A stretch of DNA of 64,000 bases from Pseudomonas mosselii. Lineage in GTDB: Bacteria > Pseudomonadota > Gammaproteobacteria > Pseudomonadales > Pseudomonadaceae. Made by a program: the position numbers and the translations under genes. Every line of letters starts with the position of its first letter. Positions within the stretch are counted from its first letter, which is position 1. The notes beneath the pieces were generated by a model. That model ran no database searches. It was not told where the DNA came from and worked only from the letters and a program-made list of their open reading frames with translations. The stretch covers positions 2,387,501-2,451,500 of the forward strand of contig NZ_CP081966.1 of the NCBI RefSeq assembly GCF_019823065.1, in the 5' to 3' direction. Positions 9,238-18,409 of the stretch are shown here, piece after piece.

Positions 9238-10303
9238 TCCACAGGACGAAGCGGTCCTTGCCGGTGTGCTTGGCCTCGTACAATGCCTGGTCCGCCCTGA
9301 TCAGCGCCAGGCTCAGGGTATCGCCGCTGTCGATCCGTGCCAGGCCGATGCTGATGGTCACCGGGTGCGCAGACAGGTCCTCGCGCACTCTCTGGCACAG
9401 CGCGGCGACCTGCTGCTCGGCGCTGGCTTCGTCCAGCCCCTGGAAGAAGATCGCGAATTCCTCGCCGCCCAGCCGGGCGATCTCGTAGCCGATCATCGCT
9501 GCCTTGATATGCGCTGCCACGCGCTTGAGCACCTCGTCGCCGATGTCATGGCCGAAGCGGTCGTTGACCTGCTTGAAATTGTCGATGTCGATCATCGCCA
9601 GGAACTGTCCGGCATCCGCCTGGCGCAGCTGCTTTCCGGCCTTGGCCATGAACGAGCGGCGGTTGGGGATTTCGGTCAGGGCGTCGATGTAGGCCTGTTC
9701 CAGCAGCACGTTGGTCAGGTAGAAATTGTGCAGCTTGGCCTGGCGGATGCGCAGGTAGCTGTAGGTCACCAGGCCGCTGAGGAATACCCCGTAGCTGATC
9801 AGCATCGCGCCCTCAAGCTCCAGGGCCTCGATACGCGTGTGGAAGAACGGGTTGAGCATGAGCCAGGTGATGCCCAGGGCGCAGAAGAACGACCAGCGCC
9901 GCACCGGCAGCAGCGAGACGGCGTAGAGCACCGTCGAGACTCCGAGCACCAGCCACACCGGGCGCAGAACGATCGGAATGCCCTCGATCACCAGGCGCAT
10001 GGCCAGGGTGATCACCGCCACGAACAACAGGTTGAGCACGTCGAAATGCTGGCTCTTGCGGGTGAAGCCCAGGACCACGCAGAGGCTGCACAACAGGGCG
10101 ATGAACACCCCCGACAACCAGGTGAAACCCTGGCCGCCAAGGTAGCTGACGATCAGGTCGAAGATCAGCCAGATGGCGATGCCGATGCAGAAGATCAGCA
10201 GGCAGAAGCGGCGCATGGCCTCGAATTCGTGCTGGCGGAACTCGGCGCGCAGGGCGGCGGGGGCGACCTGTTGGCGAATGTGGGCTTCGAGGGTCTTGTA
10301 CAT
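9212..10303 (-). CDS. Membrane diguanylate cyclase
   Basis: A 363-residue protein with about six hydrophobic helices in residues 33-185 and a C-terminal GGDEF domain. The active site is GGEEF at 279-283, preceded by AMIDIDNFKQVNDRFGHDIG, so it should make c-di-GMP. The position where the RxxD inhibitory I-site would lie holds no such motif, so product inhibition at that site is probably absent. The ATG at 10303 was chosen by the N-terminus; its ribosome binding site is poor. It lies 94 bp after the DUF4434 gene on the same strand, at the end of the wecB-nfrB-nfrA group, and is the obvious local c-di-GMP source for NfrB. Confidence 0.9.
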   Translation of the reverse strand: MYKTLEAHIRQQVAPAALRAEFRQHEFEAMRRFCLLIFCIGIAIWLIFDLIVSYLGGQGFTWLSGVFIALLCSLCVVLGFTRKSQHFDVLNLLFVAVITLAMRLVIEGIPIVLRPVWLVLGVSTVLYAVSLLPVRRWSFFCALGITWLMLNPFFHTRIEALELEGAMLISYGVFLSGLVTYSYLRIRQAKLHNFYLTNVLLEQAYIDALTEIPNRRSFMAKAGKQLRQADAGQFLAMIDIDNFKQVNDRFGHDIGDEVLKRVAAHIKAAMIGYEIARLGGEEFAIFFQGLDEASAEQQVAALCQRVREDLSAHPVTISIGLARIDSGDTLSLALIRADQALYEAKHTGKDRFVLWTTRLANES

Positions 10304-10362
10304 GGAGGCGATGATGGCCTTGAAATTGTTGTCTGTTATGCCTTCCAGGGCTGTGAGGTCAC

Positions 10363-10402
10363 TGTAGGAGTGGCCTTGTGTCGCGAAAGGGCCGCTCCTA
10401 CA
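10363..10402. repeat. REP-like hairpin between DUF4434 gene and cyclase
   Basis: TGTAGGAGTGGCC (10363-10375) pairs with GGCCGCTCCTACA (10390-10402) around a loop containing TTGTGTCGCGAAA, the core seen in other REP copies of this window. It overlaps the stop codon of the DUF4434 gene and may limit transcription into the cyclase gene. Confidence 0.8.
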
Positions 10403-11243
10403 ACGAGCCTGATTGCAGCACATCCTTGGCCCAGGGCCGGTAGCGCAGTGCGAACACAGCCTCGGCGTGGCAGCCTCCGCTCAGCGCCGGCTGCGCCGGT
10501 TCGGCGCGGAACGGTTGCCCAGGCGGGCTGACCTGGCGAAACGCCTCGCGCACGATACCCACCTGGCAGGGCAGGGCCTGTTCATAGCCCTGGCGCACGA
10601 GTGGCGGCAGGCGACCGGTGCCGGCACCATCCTGCCACCACACGTTCAGGCCAAGGTTCGCCAGTTGCTCCAGCCACGCACCATTGACCCGTGGCGACAG
10701 CTGGCCGGCGCTGAAGGCACTGATATGCAAGGGCTTGTCCAATTGCCGATTGAACGCCTGCAATTGTGTGTAGAGCGCATCGCGCCTGGCCGCATCGCGA
10801 AAGTGCAGGTCGTCCAGCTCCAGCGGCAGGTACCAGCCGGACACCGGCAGCGCCCAGTCGGTCTTGAGCTGCTGGTATTGGGTGAGGGAGCGGCCCAACT
10901 GCGACTTGAAGTAGCTGTTCAGGCCTTCACCGTCGAGCTGTTCGAGCCGCTGGTAGTAGGCCGGATCCATGTACAGCCCCAGCACCAGCTCCAGCCCCTG
11001 GGCCTGCGCCTCGCGCAGGCTGCCGGCAAGCCAGCCGTGGGCGCCGCCGAAGTCGCTGTCGCCGTAGGCGCTCCATTGCACGATCAGGGTCGTGCCACCC
11101 TGGGCCCTGGTGGCGCGCCACAGTTGTTGCCACTGGGCTGGCGTGACGTTCGCATCACGGTTGAGCGGCTGGTAGAACAGGCGCTCGTCGGCAAGGGTCG
11201 GCAGGCACAGGGCGAGCAGGCAGAGAGCCAGAAAGGTACGCAT
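10398..11243 (-). CDS. Secreted DUF4434-like protein of the nfr locus
   Basis: A 281-residue exported protein. Residues 1-18 (MRTFLALCLLALCLPTLA) form a signal peptide. The remainder has the layout of a TIM-barrel glycoside-hydrolase-like DUF4434 domain: GGTTLIVQWSAYGDSDFGG, LELVLGLYMDPAYYQRL and VSGWYLPLELDDLHF, with acidic residues (D, E-D-D) at strand ends where catalytic carboxylates would lie. The family call is by appearance and the enzyme activity is inference. Its ATG overlaps the nfrA stop (ATGA), so it is translationally coupled to nfrA. A periplasmic role in trimming or processing the exported polymer would fit the context. Confidence 0.75.
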   Translation of the reverse strand: MRTFLALCLLALCLPTLADERLFYQPLNRDANVTPAQWQQLWRATRAQGGTTLIVQWSAYGDSDFGGAHGWLAGSLREAQAQGLELVLGLYMDPAYYQRLEQLDGEGLNSYFKSQLGRSLTQYQQLKTDWALPVSGWYLPLELDDLHFRDAARRDALYTQLQAFNRQLDKPLHISAFSAGQLSPRVNGAWLEQLANLGLNVWWQDGAGTGRLPPLVRQGYEQALPCQVGIVREAFRQVSPPGQPFRAEPAQPALSGGCHAEAVFALRYRPWAKDVLQSGSL

Positions 11244-14200
11244 CAGAAGTTCATCTCCACACCCAGCAGCACGCCGTTGGCGCGCTCGTAGAGGTTGCCG
11301 CCCAGCGCCTGCTGGTACTCGGCGCGCACTTTCAGCGAGCCACGGTAGGCGTTGTAGCGGTCGTCGTCGAACCACCACTGCCAGCGCAGGCCGACCCCGG
11401 CGCGGGCGTCCTGGCGCCAGTCGTTGCTTGGGTCCTGGCTTGAGAACTCGAGGAAGCCGTAGGGCATGATCGTCTGCGGCGACCGGCTTGGCAGTTTCCA
11501 GGCATGGCCCTGCTGGAAGCGCGACAGCCAGGCATGATCGCCCGCCCGGGTCCACCAGGCGGCGTCGAGGTAGAGGAAGCGCTCGTCCCAGTCGTCTTCG
11601 TCGATGCGCCAGTCATTGCGGTACCGGCCCTGGTCGAGGAACGAGGCGGTGGCACGCAGCAGCAGGTCGTTGCTCGATTCGGCGTTGTGGCGCAGGTCGC
11701 CCCAGTTGCCGCCGACCTTGGCCGGGCTTAGCAGCTCGCCCAGGCTCAGGCCGCTGTAGTGCGTGCTGTCGATCTGGCGCTGGTGGTAGAGCTCGGCGTA
11801 CAGGTTGAGGTTGGCCTGTCCGAGCGGCTTGTAGCGCAGGCCGACGCCGGTGCCCATGCTCTGGGCGTAGTCGGTGCGGCTCTGGCCACCGAACAGCACG
11901 CGGCCATAGACCGACAGGGTGCTGCCGTTGCGGCTGGGCTCCTCGCCCAGGGCGTGGTCCCACATCGCCAGCTGCACGTTCTGCGATTGTGCCCGGCGGG
12001 AGCTGCCGGCGCGCGCGCCGTTGTCGAGAAACTTATCGTTGGTCGAGGTACCGGCTGGCGACCAGGTGCTGGCCAGGGTGATGCTGTCGCGGCGCGACAG
12101 GGCTTCATGGGCACGACGCTGGCGGTACTTGCGCGCCTCCAGGCTGCCGTACTCGTCGTCGCCGTCGACCAGGTTGCGCTCCACGTCCAGCACCCGGCGC
12201 AACTCGCGGCGGGCCGAGGCGCTGTCCTCGGCCTCGTCGTAGCGCAGGGCCAGGGTCTCGCCCAGGCGGTAGTCCTCGGGGAAGTCGCGGGTGGCGCGCT
12301 CCAGATAGGGGATGGACTGGCGCCGTTGCTGCTTGTCCGTCGAGCCGGCCAGGCGCATGCCGTAGTCGGCGCGGTAGCGCGGCTGATCCGGCGCCAGGCG
12401 CACGGCCTCGGCCAGCCAGGCGGTGCTCTGGGGGCTGTCGCCGGCCTGCTGGGCGGTGCTGGCGGCGGCGTAGTAGTGATCGGCGCGCGGGGTGTGGCGC
12501 AGGGCTTCGCGCTGGAAGGCCAGGGCCTGCTGGGCGTCGCCCTGGCGTTGGGCGATGGCCGCGCCCAGGGCCCAGTCATCGGCGTTGCGGTGCGCGGCCG
12601 CGTCCCAGTGGTGGCGGGCGGCGTCGGCATCGCCGGCGTTCAAGGCACCCCGCGCCGCGGTCAGGCGAGCATTGTCGGTCCAGGCGTCGGCCGGCAGGCT
12701 GTTCCAGATCGGCAGCGCTGCTTCGGCGTCGCCCGAGGCCTCCAGCGCGTAGGCCAGGGGCAGGCGGCTGGCGGTGTCGCCCAGGCGTTCGGCGGCCTGG
12801 TAGTAGACCACGGCTTCGCCGGGCCGGTCGGGCATGGCGCAGCGGCCCAGGGCGCGATACTGCCCGGCTTCGCTCGGGTTGGCCGGGATCGCCTTGCGCA
12901 CCGCGTTGCACTGGCCGGCCTCGGCCAGGCGGGCGAGCAACTGGCCGCGGGTGGCGGCATCGACTCGCGGCACCAGGGCGAGCATGCGCGGGGTGTCCAG
13001 CGGACCGTCGTTGCGCGCATAGAGGTTGCCCAGGCGTTGCAGCAGCGAGGGCGTCAATCGGCCCTGGCGGCGGTCGTAGGCGTTCTCCAGCAACTGCCGG
13101 GCGTGCTCGGTCTGGCCTCGCTCGAGCAGCATGAACGTGGCTTGCTCCAGCGCCGCGAGGTCGCCGGTCTGGCGGTAGCGTTGTTCCCATTGAGCCGCCG
13201 TGCGTGGTTGCGGCGGCTGCGCAGGGTCGCCATACAGGCGTTGCTTGAGAATGGCATAGCTGCGCGGATTGTCGCGGGCCTCGCACTGGCCGAGCTGCTC
13301 GCGGGCCAGCTTCAGGTCCTTGTGCGACAGCCAGTCGACGGTCTCCAGGCACGGGCGCTGCAATTCATTGCTCAACTGGCGCACCAGCGCCGCATCGTCG
13401 CCCTCGCGGGCCAGTTCCCAGAGTTGCCGGCGCTGTTCGGGATGCTGCAGTTGATCGGTGGGCAGGCTCTGCAGCCAACGCTCGGCCTGCTGGTTGTGGC
13501 CCATGGCGATGGCGCGGTTGGCCATGGCCAGGCGGGCATGGGTCGCCGCCTCCTGGGAAGGCGCGCTGGCCAGCAGTTTGTTCAGGCCCTTTTCATCGAC
13601 CTGCTGGATATAGGCGTTGGCCAGACGCTGCCAGTCCTGCGGCGGCAATTCGCCCTTTTCGGCCAGGGGTTGCAGCTGGTCGATGGTCTCGCCCCAGTTG
13701 CGCAGTTGCTCGGCGAAGTTGGCCCGGGTCATGCGCAGCACCATGCCGTCGTCGCGCACCGGCAACTGGTTGAGCCATTCCAGGGCCTTGGCCGCGCCAC
13801 CGAACTTGGCCAGGCTGACGCTGTAGGCTTGCCACAGGCGCACCCGCTGCTGGCCCTGGCTGTCGGCCAGCCACGCCTCAACCTGGCTCTGCGCGGGCGG
13901 GTCCTGCTCGATCCAGGTCAGGCGCAGTTCGAGCAGGGCGTCGGCGTGCTCGGGGTTGTCGTCGAGGTCCTCGGCGATGGCCTCGGCTTCCTTGTAGCGA
14001 CGCTGGTGGGCCAGGGCCTCGGCCAGCAGGGCGCGTGCCTCGTTGTTGTTGGGCACGCGCCCCAGCACGTGGCGGGTCAGGCGCTCGACCTCCGCCCAGT
14101 TGTCCTTCTGCGCCTCCCGGTAGCCACGCTCCATGAACGGGTAGCTGGTGAAACGCTGGAAGTCGGTCATCGGCTTGGTCGGCGCGGCCAGGGTGGAAGA

Positions 14201-14245
14201 GCACAGCAGCAGGCTGGCGAGGGTCAGGGAAAGATGGGGCGTCAT
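11243..14245 (-). CDS. nfrA: Outer-membrane N4 receptor-type protein NfrA
   Basis: A 1000-residue protein with a signal peptide (first 20 or so residues, ending TLAAP). A long array of TPR-like helical repeats follows, seen from the recurring A-L-A/W-L spacing over residues 40-680. The C-terminal 270 residues are rich in aromatic beta strands and end in Phe (LLGVEMNF), as expected of an outer-membrane beta-barrel. This matches bacteriophage N4 adsorption protein A, which acts as an outer-membrane exopolysaccharide secretin. The start overlaps the nfrB stop by ATGA. It would export the polymer made by NfrB and could serve as a phage receptor. Confidence 0.88.
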   Translation of the reverse strand: MTPHLSLTLASLLLCSSTLAAPTKPMTDFQRFTSYPFMERGYREAQKDNWAEVERLTRHVLGRVPNNNEARALLAEALAHQRRYKEAEAIAEDLDDNPEHADALLELRLTWIEQDPPAQSQVEAWLADSQGQQRVRLWQAYSVSLAKFGGAAKALEWLNQLPVRDDGMVLRMTRANFAEQLRNWGETIDQLQPLAEKGELPPQDWQRLANAYIQQVDEKGLNKLLASAPSQEAATHARLAMANRAIAMGHNQQAERWLQSLPTDQLQHPEQRRQLWELAREGDDAALVRQLSNELQRPCLETVDWLSHKDLKLAREQLGQCEARDNPRSYAILKQRLYGDPAQPPQPRTAAQWEQRYRQTGDLAALEQATFMLLERGQTEHARQLLENAYDRRQGRLTPSLLQRLGNLYARNDGPLDTPRMLALVPRVDAATRGQLLARLAEAGQCNAVRKAIPANPSEAGQYRALGRCAMPDRPGEAVVYYQAAERLGDTASRLPLAYALEASGDAEAALPIWNSLPADAWTDNARLTAARGALNAGDADAARHHWDAAAHRNADDWALGAAIAQRQGDAQQALAFQREALRHTPRADHYYAAASTAQQAGDSPQSTAWLAEAVRLAPDQPRYRADYGMRLAGSTDKQQRRQSIPYLERATRDFPEDYRLGETLALRYDEAEDSASARRELRRVLDVERNLVDGDDEYGSLEARKYRQRRAHEALSRRDSITLASTWSPAGTSTNDKFLDNGARAGSSRRAQSQNVQLAMWDHALGEEPSRNGSTLSVYGRVLFGGQSRTDYAQSMGTGVGLRYKPLGQANLNLYAELYHQRQIDSTHYSGLSLGELLSPAKVGGNWGDLRHNAESSNDLLLRATASFLDQGRYRNDWRIDEDDWDERFLYLDAAWWTRAGDHAWLSRFQQGHAWKLPSRSPQTIMPYGFLEFSSQDPSNDWRQDARAGVGLRWQWWFDDDRYNAYRGSLKVRAEYQQALGGNLYERANGVLLGVEMNF

Positions 14246-16416
14246 GCCACCTCCCGGGTCAGTTCATAGGCGGCCTGCTGTTCGCTGGCCTGCTCGGCGA
14301 GGGCTTGCTGCAGCACCTCTTCGGTAATGATGCCGCGGGCAATCAGGTGCTCGCCCAGGCTCTGCTGCTCGGGGTTGAAGTCGATCAGCGCCTGGTTGAA
14401 CAGGGTCACCGGCACCATGCCGCGCACCTGCAGTAGCGTGCCGAGCATCACCTGGTGGATGCCGACCTGCTCCAGCAGGGTGGCGTCGTCCTGATGGCGC
14501 TCGAGCACCGCGAGCATTTCGCGGGTCTCGGGCTTTTGCCAGGGGCTTGGGTAGTGGTAGCGCAGGCCCAGGGTGACCCGCCCTTGCGGCGCCAGGCGGG
14601 CGCGTACCGGGCGCTTGAGCTGGCGACTGATCACGCCCAGCGAAACCTGGCTGACCGGGCTCTCGCTGGCCAGCACCAGGGTGTCGCCGTCCTCGTCCAC
14701 CGGCAGCACGCCGTAGTGGGTGGCGAGCTTGCGCGGCAGTTTGGCGATCAGCGCTGGCGCGATCTTGAACGGGTTCAGCGGTGCCCAGGGCAGGTCCAGC
14801 TGTTCAGCCAGGGTCTCGACCAGTTGCTCGCTGCTCAGCCAGCCGTGCAGCAGCAACTCGCGACCCAGGCGCCGACGGACCGGGCTGGTGATGGCCTGCT
14901 CCAGCTGGGTTTGGCTGATCAAGCCTTTCTCCACCAGGCGCTGGCCCAGCGGCGTGCGCGCAGGCGCGGCGAGGGCGGGGAACTCGTGGGTGGTCTTGTC
15001 CCAGGCCACCCGCCGCGAATCGCCCATTTCCATCACCTGGCGCAGGGCGCGCAGGTTGGCGAAGAAGTTGACGAAGTTGCTCCACATCATCCGCGGCGCC
15101 GACAGCAGGCCCTCGAAGATGCCGTAGTAGCGGGTGACGAACCAGAAACGCTGGAACAGGCGGTTGAACAGCAGCAGGCCGTTGAGCCACAGCAGCGTGC
15201 TCAGCAGCTTGCTGTCGCTGAGGATCGACATGAAGCGCCACGACTCCGGCGCGATCACCGTCACCAGCCACATCGCCAGCAGCACCAGCAGCAACAGGTT
15301 GACCAAAAAGCTCAGCAGGTAGGCGAACAGCCCGCGGCGGTCGCGCCAGAGGAAGTAGTTGAGCGCCCCCTTGCGGCTCCAGCCGAGGTTGCTGGTGCCC
15401 TGGAACACGATGCCGACGATCCACCGCGATTTTTGCCGGATGGCGTGCTGCCAGTCCCGCGGGAAGTGCTCGCGCACGCAGATCACCTGGGCGAATTCGC
15501 GGCTCATGCCGAGGCGCCAGTCCTGCTTGAGGGCCAGCGCCGGGTCGGTGATGGAGTAGCGGGCGAAGATGCACTTCATGCCCTTCTGCTTGAGACGAAA
15601 ACCAATGTCGTAGTCCTCGGTCAGGCTCTGCACATCGAAGGCGATGCCGTCGCCGTCCTCGAGCAGGGCGCTGATCGCCCGGCGGCTGAAGCAGGTGCCG
15701 ACCCCGGCGCTGGGCACCTGGCCGGTGAGCGCTTCGCGCACGATGACGTCCTTGCCGTGGTTCTCGGCGAACTCGTCGACATAGTGGCCGGCGGTGAAGC
15801 CTTTCCATTCCGGTGCGTAGGGGTACACCGGAATCTGGATCATGTCCTTGTTCGGCAGCAGGTAGTTGAACAGGCGCAGTTCCATCGGCGAGATGACGTC
15901 CTCGGCGTCATGCAGGATGAAACCGGCGAACTCGATGCGCGCGTCCTGCTGGAAGCGCAGGATGGCGTCGATGATGTTGTTCAGGCAGTCGGCCTTGCTG
16001 GTCGGGCCGGGGCGGGCGCAGACCACCTTGTGAACGTTTGGGTAGTGCAGGCAGACGGCGTCGACGTCGGCCTGGGTCTGCGGGTCGTTGGGGTAGGTGC
16101 CGACGAAGATCTGGTAGTTCTCGTAGTCGATGGTCGAGGCCGCCAGGCGCGCCATCTCGCCGACCACGCCGACCTCGTTCCAGGCCGGCACCATGATCGC
16201 GAGGGGCTTTTCCGGCACCTCGAACAGGCGTTTCTCGTCGGCCTTGTCGAACTTGTCGTAGATCCGAAAGCGCCGGATCAGCGTGCGTCCCCAGTAGCAC
16301 AGGTCGATGAACAGGTCGTCCAGGCCGAGCACGAACATCAGTGTCGCCAGGATGATGGCGAGGATCTTCAGGCCGAACAGGACATAGGTGAGGAAGTCGA
16401 TGAAAGCCAGGCTCAT
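14242..16416 (-). CDS. nfrB: c-di-GMP-binding glycosyltransferase NfrB
   Basis: A 724-residue inner-membrane family-2 glycosyltransferase. Transmembrane helices lie near residues 10-32, 362-390 and 405-425. The catalytic motifs are HDAED (169-173), TEDYD (266-270) and QKSRW (328-332), as in processive synthases. The C-terminus (about 489-590) holds an MshEN-type c-di-GMP-binding module with repeated motif halves PLGQRLVEKGLISQTQLEQA and RLGRELLLHGWLSSEQL. This is the architecture of E. coli NfrB, the c-di-GMP-activated N4 glycan receptor synthase. It overlaps wecB upstream and nfrA downstream by ATGA, so polymerase, precursor enzyme and exporter are coupled. Confidence 0.92.
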   Translation of the reverse strand: MSLAFIDFLTYVLFGLKILAIILATLMFVLGLDDLFIDLCYWGRTLIRRFRIYDKFDKADEKRLFEVPEKPLAIMVPAWNEVGVVGEMARLAASTIDYENYQIFVGTYPNDPQTQADVDAVCLHYPNVHKVVCARPGPTSKADCLNNIIDAILRFQQDARIEFAGFILHDAEDVISPMELRLFNYLLPNKDMIQIPVYPYAPEWKGFTAGHYVDEFAENHGKDVIVREALTGQVPSAGVGTCFSRRAISALLEDGDGIAFDVQSLTEDYDIGFRLKQKGMKCIFARYSITDPALALKQDWRLGMSREFAQVICVREHFPRDWQHAIRQKSRWIVGIVFQGTSNLGWSRKGALNYFLWRDRRGLFAYLLSFLVNLLLLVLLAMWLVTVIAPESWRFMSILSDSKLLSTLLWLNGLLLFNRLFQRFWFVTRYYGIFEGLLSAPRMMWSNFVNFFANLRALRQVMEMGDSRRVAWDKTTHEFPALAAPARTPLGQRLVEKGLISQTQLEQAITSPVRRRLGRELLLHGWLSSEQLVETLAEQLDLPWAPLNPFKIAPALIAKLPRKLATHYGVLPVDEDGDTLVLASESPVSQVSLGVISRQLKRPVRARLAPQGRVTLGLRYHYPSPWQKPETREMLAVLERHQDDATLLEQVGIHQVMLGTLLQVRGMVPVTLFNQALIDFNPEQQSLGEHLIARGIITEEVLQQALAEQASEQQAAYELTREVA

Positions 16417-17567
16417 GCGTTGTCCCGCGCGGCGGATTGCTCGGCGAACCAGCGGCTCAGGCGTTCGGCGATGCGCTCGCTGGCGTGGCCGTCGCCGAAG
16501 GGGGTGAACACCTGCGCCATGCGCGCGTAGGCCGCCGGGTCGTCGAGCAATTGGCTGGTCTCGTGGACGATGCGCTCGGTCAGGGTGCCGACCAGCTTGA
16601 CCGTGCCACCCTTGAGCACGGCGGGGCGCTCGGTGACCTTGCGCAGCACCAGCACCGGCTTGCCCAGGGCTGGCGCCTCTTCCTGCACGCCGCCGGAGTC
16701 GGTGAGGATGATATGGGCGCGGTTCATCAGCCAGACGAAGTGCGGGTAGTCCTGGGGGGCGACCAGGTGGATGTTGTCGCGCCCGGATAGCACGCTGTAC
16801 ACCGCGTGCTGCACCTGCGGGTTGAGGTGAACGGGGTAGAGGAACTGCACGTCCGGGTAGCGCAAGGCCAGTTCGGCCAGGGCCAGGCAGATGCGTTCGA
16901 AGCCGCTGCCGAAGTTCTCCCGGCGGTGGCCGGTGATCAGCACCATGCGCTGGTCGTCGCGCAGCACCTTGAGCGGGGATTCGGGGGCGGGGCGCCAGTT
17001 ATCGCGGTGCAGCTTGTCGCGCATCCACAGCAGGGCGTCGATCACTGTGTTGCCGGTGACCTCGATATGCTCGGGCGGCACGCCTTCGCGGATCAGGTTG
17101 GCGTCGGAGTCGCGGGTGGGGGTGAAGTGCAGGTCGGCGAGCACGCCGGTCAAGCGCCGGTTGGCTTCCTCGGGCCAGGGCTGCTGCAGGTTGCCGGTAC
17201 GCAGGCCAGCCTCGACATGGCCGATGGGTATATGCCGGTGGAAGGCCGCCAGCGAGGCGATGAAGCTGGTGGTGGTGTCGCCGTGGACCAGCACGATATC
17301 GGGCTTGACCTGCTCGTAGGCGCGGTCGAGCTTGTCCAGCAGGTCGCGGGACAGGCCGTTGAGGGTCTGGTTCTGGGTCATCACCTGCAGGTCCTGATCG
17401 ACCGTGAGGCCGAAGGCGGTGAGGACCTGTTCGAGCATTTCGCGGTGCTGGCCGGTGGAGCAGATATGCAGGTCGACCTCGGGCCAGTCGCGCAGGACGC
17501 GGGCCAGCGGGGCCATCTTGATCGCTTCGGGGCGGGTACCGAATACCATCATCACGGTGTAAGCCAT
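16413..17567 (-). CDS. wecB: UDP-N-acetylglucosamine 2-epimerase (non-hydrolysing)
   Basis: A 384-residue cytosolic enzyme interconverting UDP-GlcNAc and UDP-ManNAc. Signatures are FGTRPEAIKMAPLARVL at the N-terminus, HGDTTTSFIASLA, HVEAGLRTGN, TGHRRENFG and TDSGGVQEEAPALGKPVL. ATG 17567 was chosen because it yields the canonical start and has GGAA nine bases upstream. It is the first gene of the wecB-nfrB-nfrA-DUF4434 chain, whose stop overlaps the nfrB start. In E. coli the same enzyme is required for the N4 receptor glycan, so here it probably supplies UDP-ManNAc to NfrB. Confidence 0.94.
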   Translation of the reverse strand: MAYTVMMVFGTRPEAIKMAPLARVLRDWPEVDLHICSTGQHREMLEQVLTAFGLTVDQDLQVMTQNQTLNGLSRDLLDKLDRAYEQVKPDIVLVHGDTTTSFIASLAAFHRHIPIGHVEAGLRTGNLQQPWPEEANRRLTGVLADLHFTPTRDSDANLIREGVPPEHIEVTGNTVIDALLWMRDKLHRDNWRPAPESPLKVLRDDQRMVLITGHRRENFGSGFERICLALAELALRYPDVQFLYPVHLNPQVQHAVYSVLSGRDNIHLVAPQDYPHFVWLMNRAHIILTDSGGVQEEAPALGKPVLVLRKVTERPAVLKGGTVKLVGTLTERIVHETSQLLDDPAAYARMAQVFTPFGDGHASERIAERLSRWFAEQSAARDNA

Positions 17568-17882
17568 CGTGTAGTTCCTCGTTCGATTCCCTGGACGAAG
17601 TTGTACGACGTGTCGCCGCTTGCCAGTCATAGATACAAGCAGTCGATCACGGGGTTGTCCAATGCGCGGCCTGCGCCGGACGGTGCGCTGCAGGCGCTTG
17701 CGGAAGTGCCATGGAGGCGGGGGTCGTGTCGGCACTGTCGAGGCCGAACGCCAGGGAGGGTTGGTGCGGAAACGTTTATGCTAGTTTTTCTTGATTGAAC
17801 GGTCAGTCAATAAAGTATTTCCGGCTTTTTCTTACAGCCTTCTTCTTGTAGCTTTGTAGGTCTTTTCTTCAGGGAGTAGAGC
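17568..17882. promoter_or_regulatory. Divergent control region, nfr operon / PACE gene
   Basis: A 315-bp gene-free gap between the wecB and PACE starts. The wecB-proximal half is GC-rich with no clear signal. The PACE-proximal part is AT-rich and contains an imperfect dyad with arms ATTGA and TCAAT (17794-17811), somewhat like a TetR-type operator, although no TetR gene is nearby. No small ORF is supported. Confidence 0.45.
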
Positions 17883-18320
17883 ATGCAAGGCAAGGCGCGC
17901 AAGGTCGTCCAGGCCATCCTGTACGAGGCCATCGCCGTGGCCTGCGTGGCGCCGGCGCTGGAGCTGGCGTTCGGCGCCGGCATGGCCCAGTCCACCGTGC
18001 TGTCGATCCTCATGTCGGGCATCGCCATGAGCTGGAACATGGCCTACAACTGGGCGTTCGAGCGCTGGGAAGCGCGCCAGCGCCAGCGCAGCCGCACCTT
18101 CCTGCGGCGCCTGCTGCATGCCCTGGGCTTCGAGGGCGGGCTGGTGCTGATCCTGCTGCCGCTGGTGGCGTACTGGCTGGACATCGGGCTGTGGGCGGCG
18201 CTGGTGACCAACCTGGCGTTGTTCGTGTTCTTCTTCGTCTATGCGTTCGTGTTCCAGTGGGGGTTCGACAAGGTCTTCGATGTGCCGGTATCGGCGCAGG
18301 AAGCGGCCAAGGGGTGCTGA
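17883..18320 (+). CDS. PACE-family biocide efflux protein (AceI-like)
   Basis: A 145-residue inner-membrane protein with four hydrophobic helices arranged as two tandem bacterial transmembrane pairs. The essential acidic residue of PACE pumps is present as E15 in AILYEAIAVACVAP, and the family signature SWNMAYNWAFERWE lies near residues 50-63. Members export chlorhexidine, acriflavine and, in some cases, short diamines by proton antiport. The AraC regulator gene follows 89 bp downstream on the same strand and may control it. The natural substrate is unknown; the polyamine genes elsewhere in the window are only a loose hint. Confidence 0.9.
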   Translation: MQGKARKVVQAILYEAIAVACVAPALELAFGAGMAQSTVLSILMSGIAMSWNMAYNWAFERWEARQRQRSRTFLRRLLHALGFEGGLVLILLPLVAYWLDIGLWAALVTNLALFVFFFVYAFVFQWGFDKVFDVPVSAQEAAKGC

Positions 18321-18409
18321 TATCGGGGCTTTTTCCCACAAGTCACCGGGTTCCCCTTAGCCCCACGCATCGCCAATAATCTACGTTCAACCATGCCAGA
18401 CCCGCACCG

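Noticed and set aside
11759..14269. 836-residue open frame on the plus strand
   Set aside because: Antisense to nfrA, which has signal peptide, TPR pattern and operon overlaps; the opposite frame shows no family motif.
17794..17811. TetR-type operator upstream of the PACE gene
   Set aside because: Only the outer arms are symmetrical and no TetR gene is in the neighbourhood; kept only as a note in the intergenic entry.
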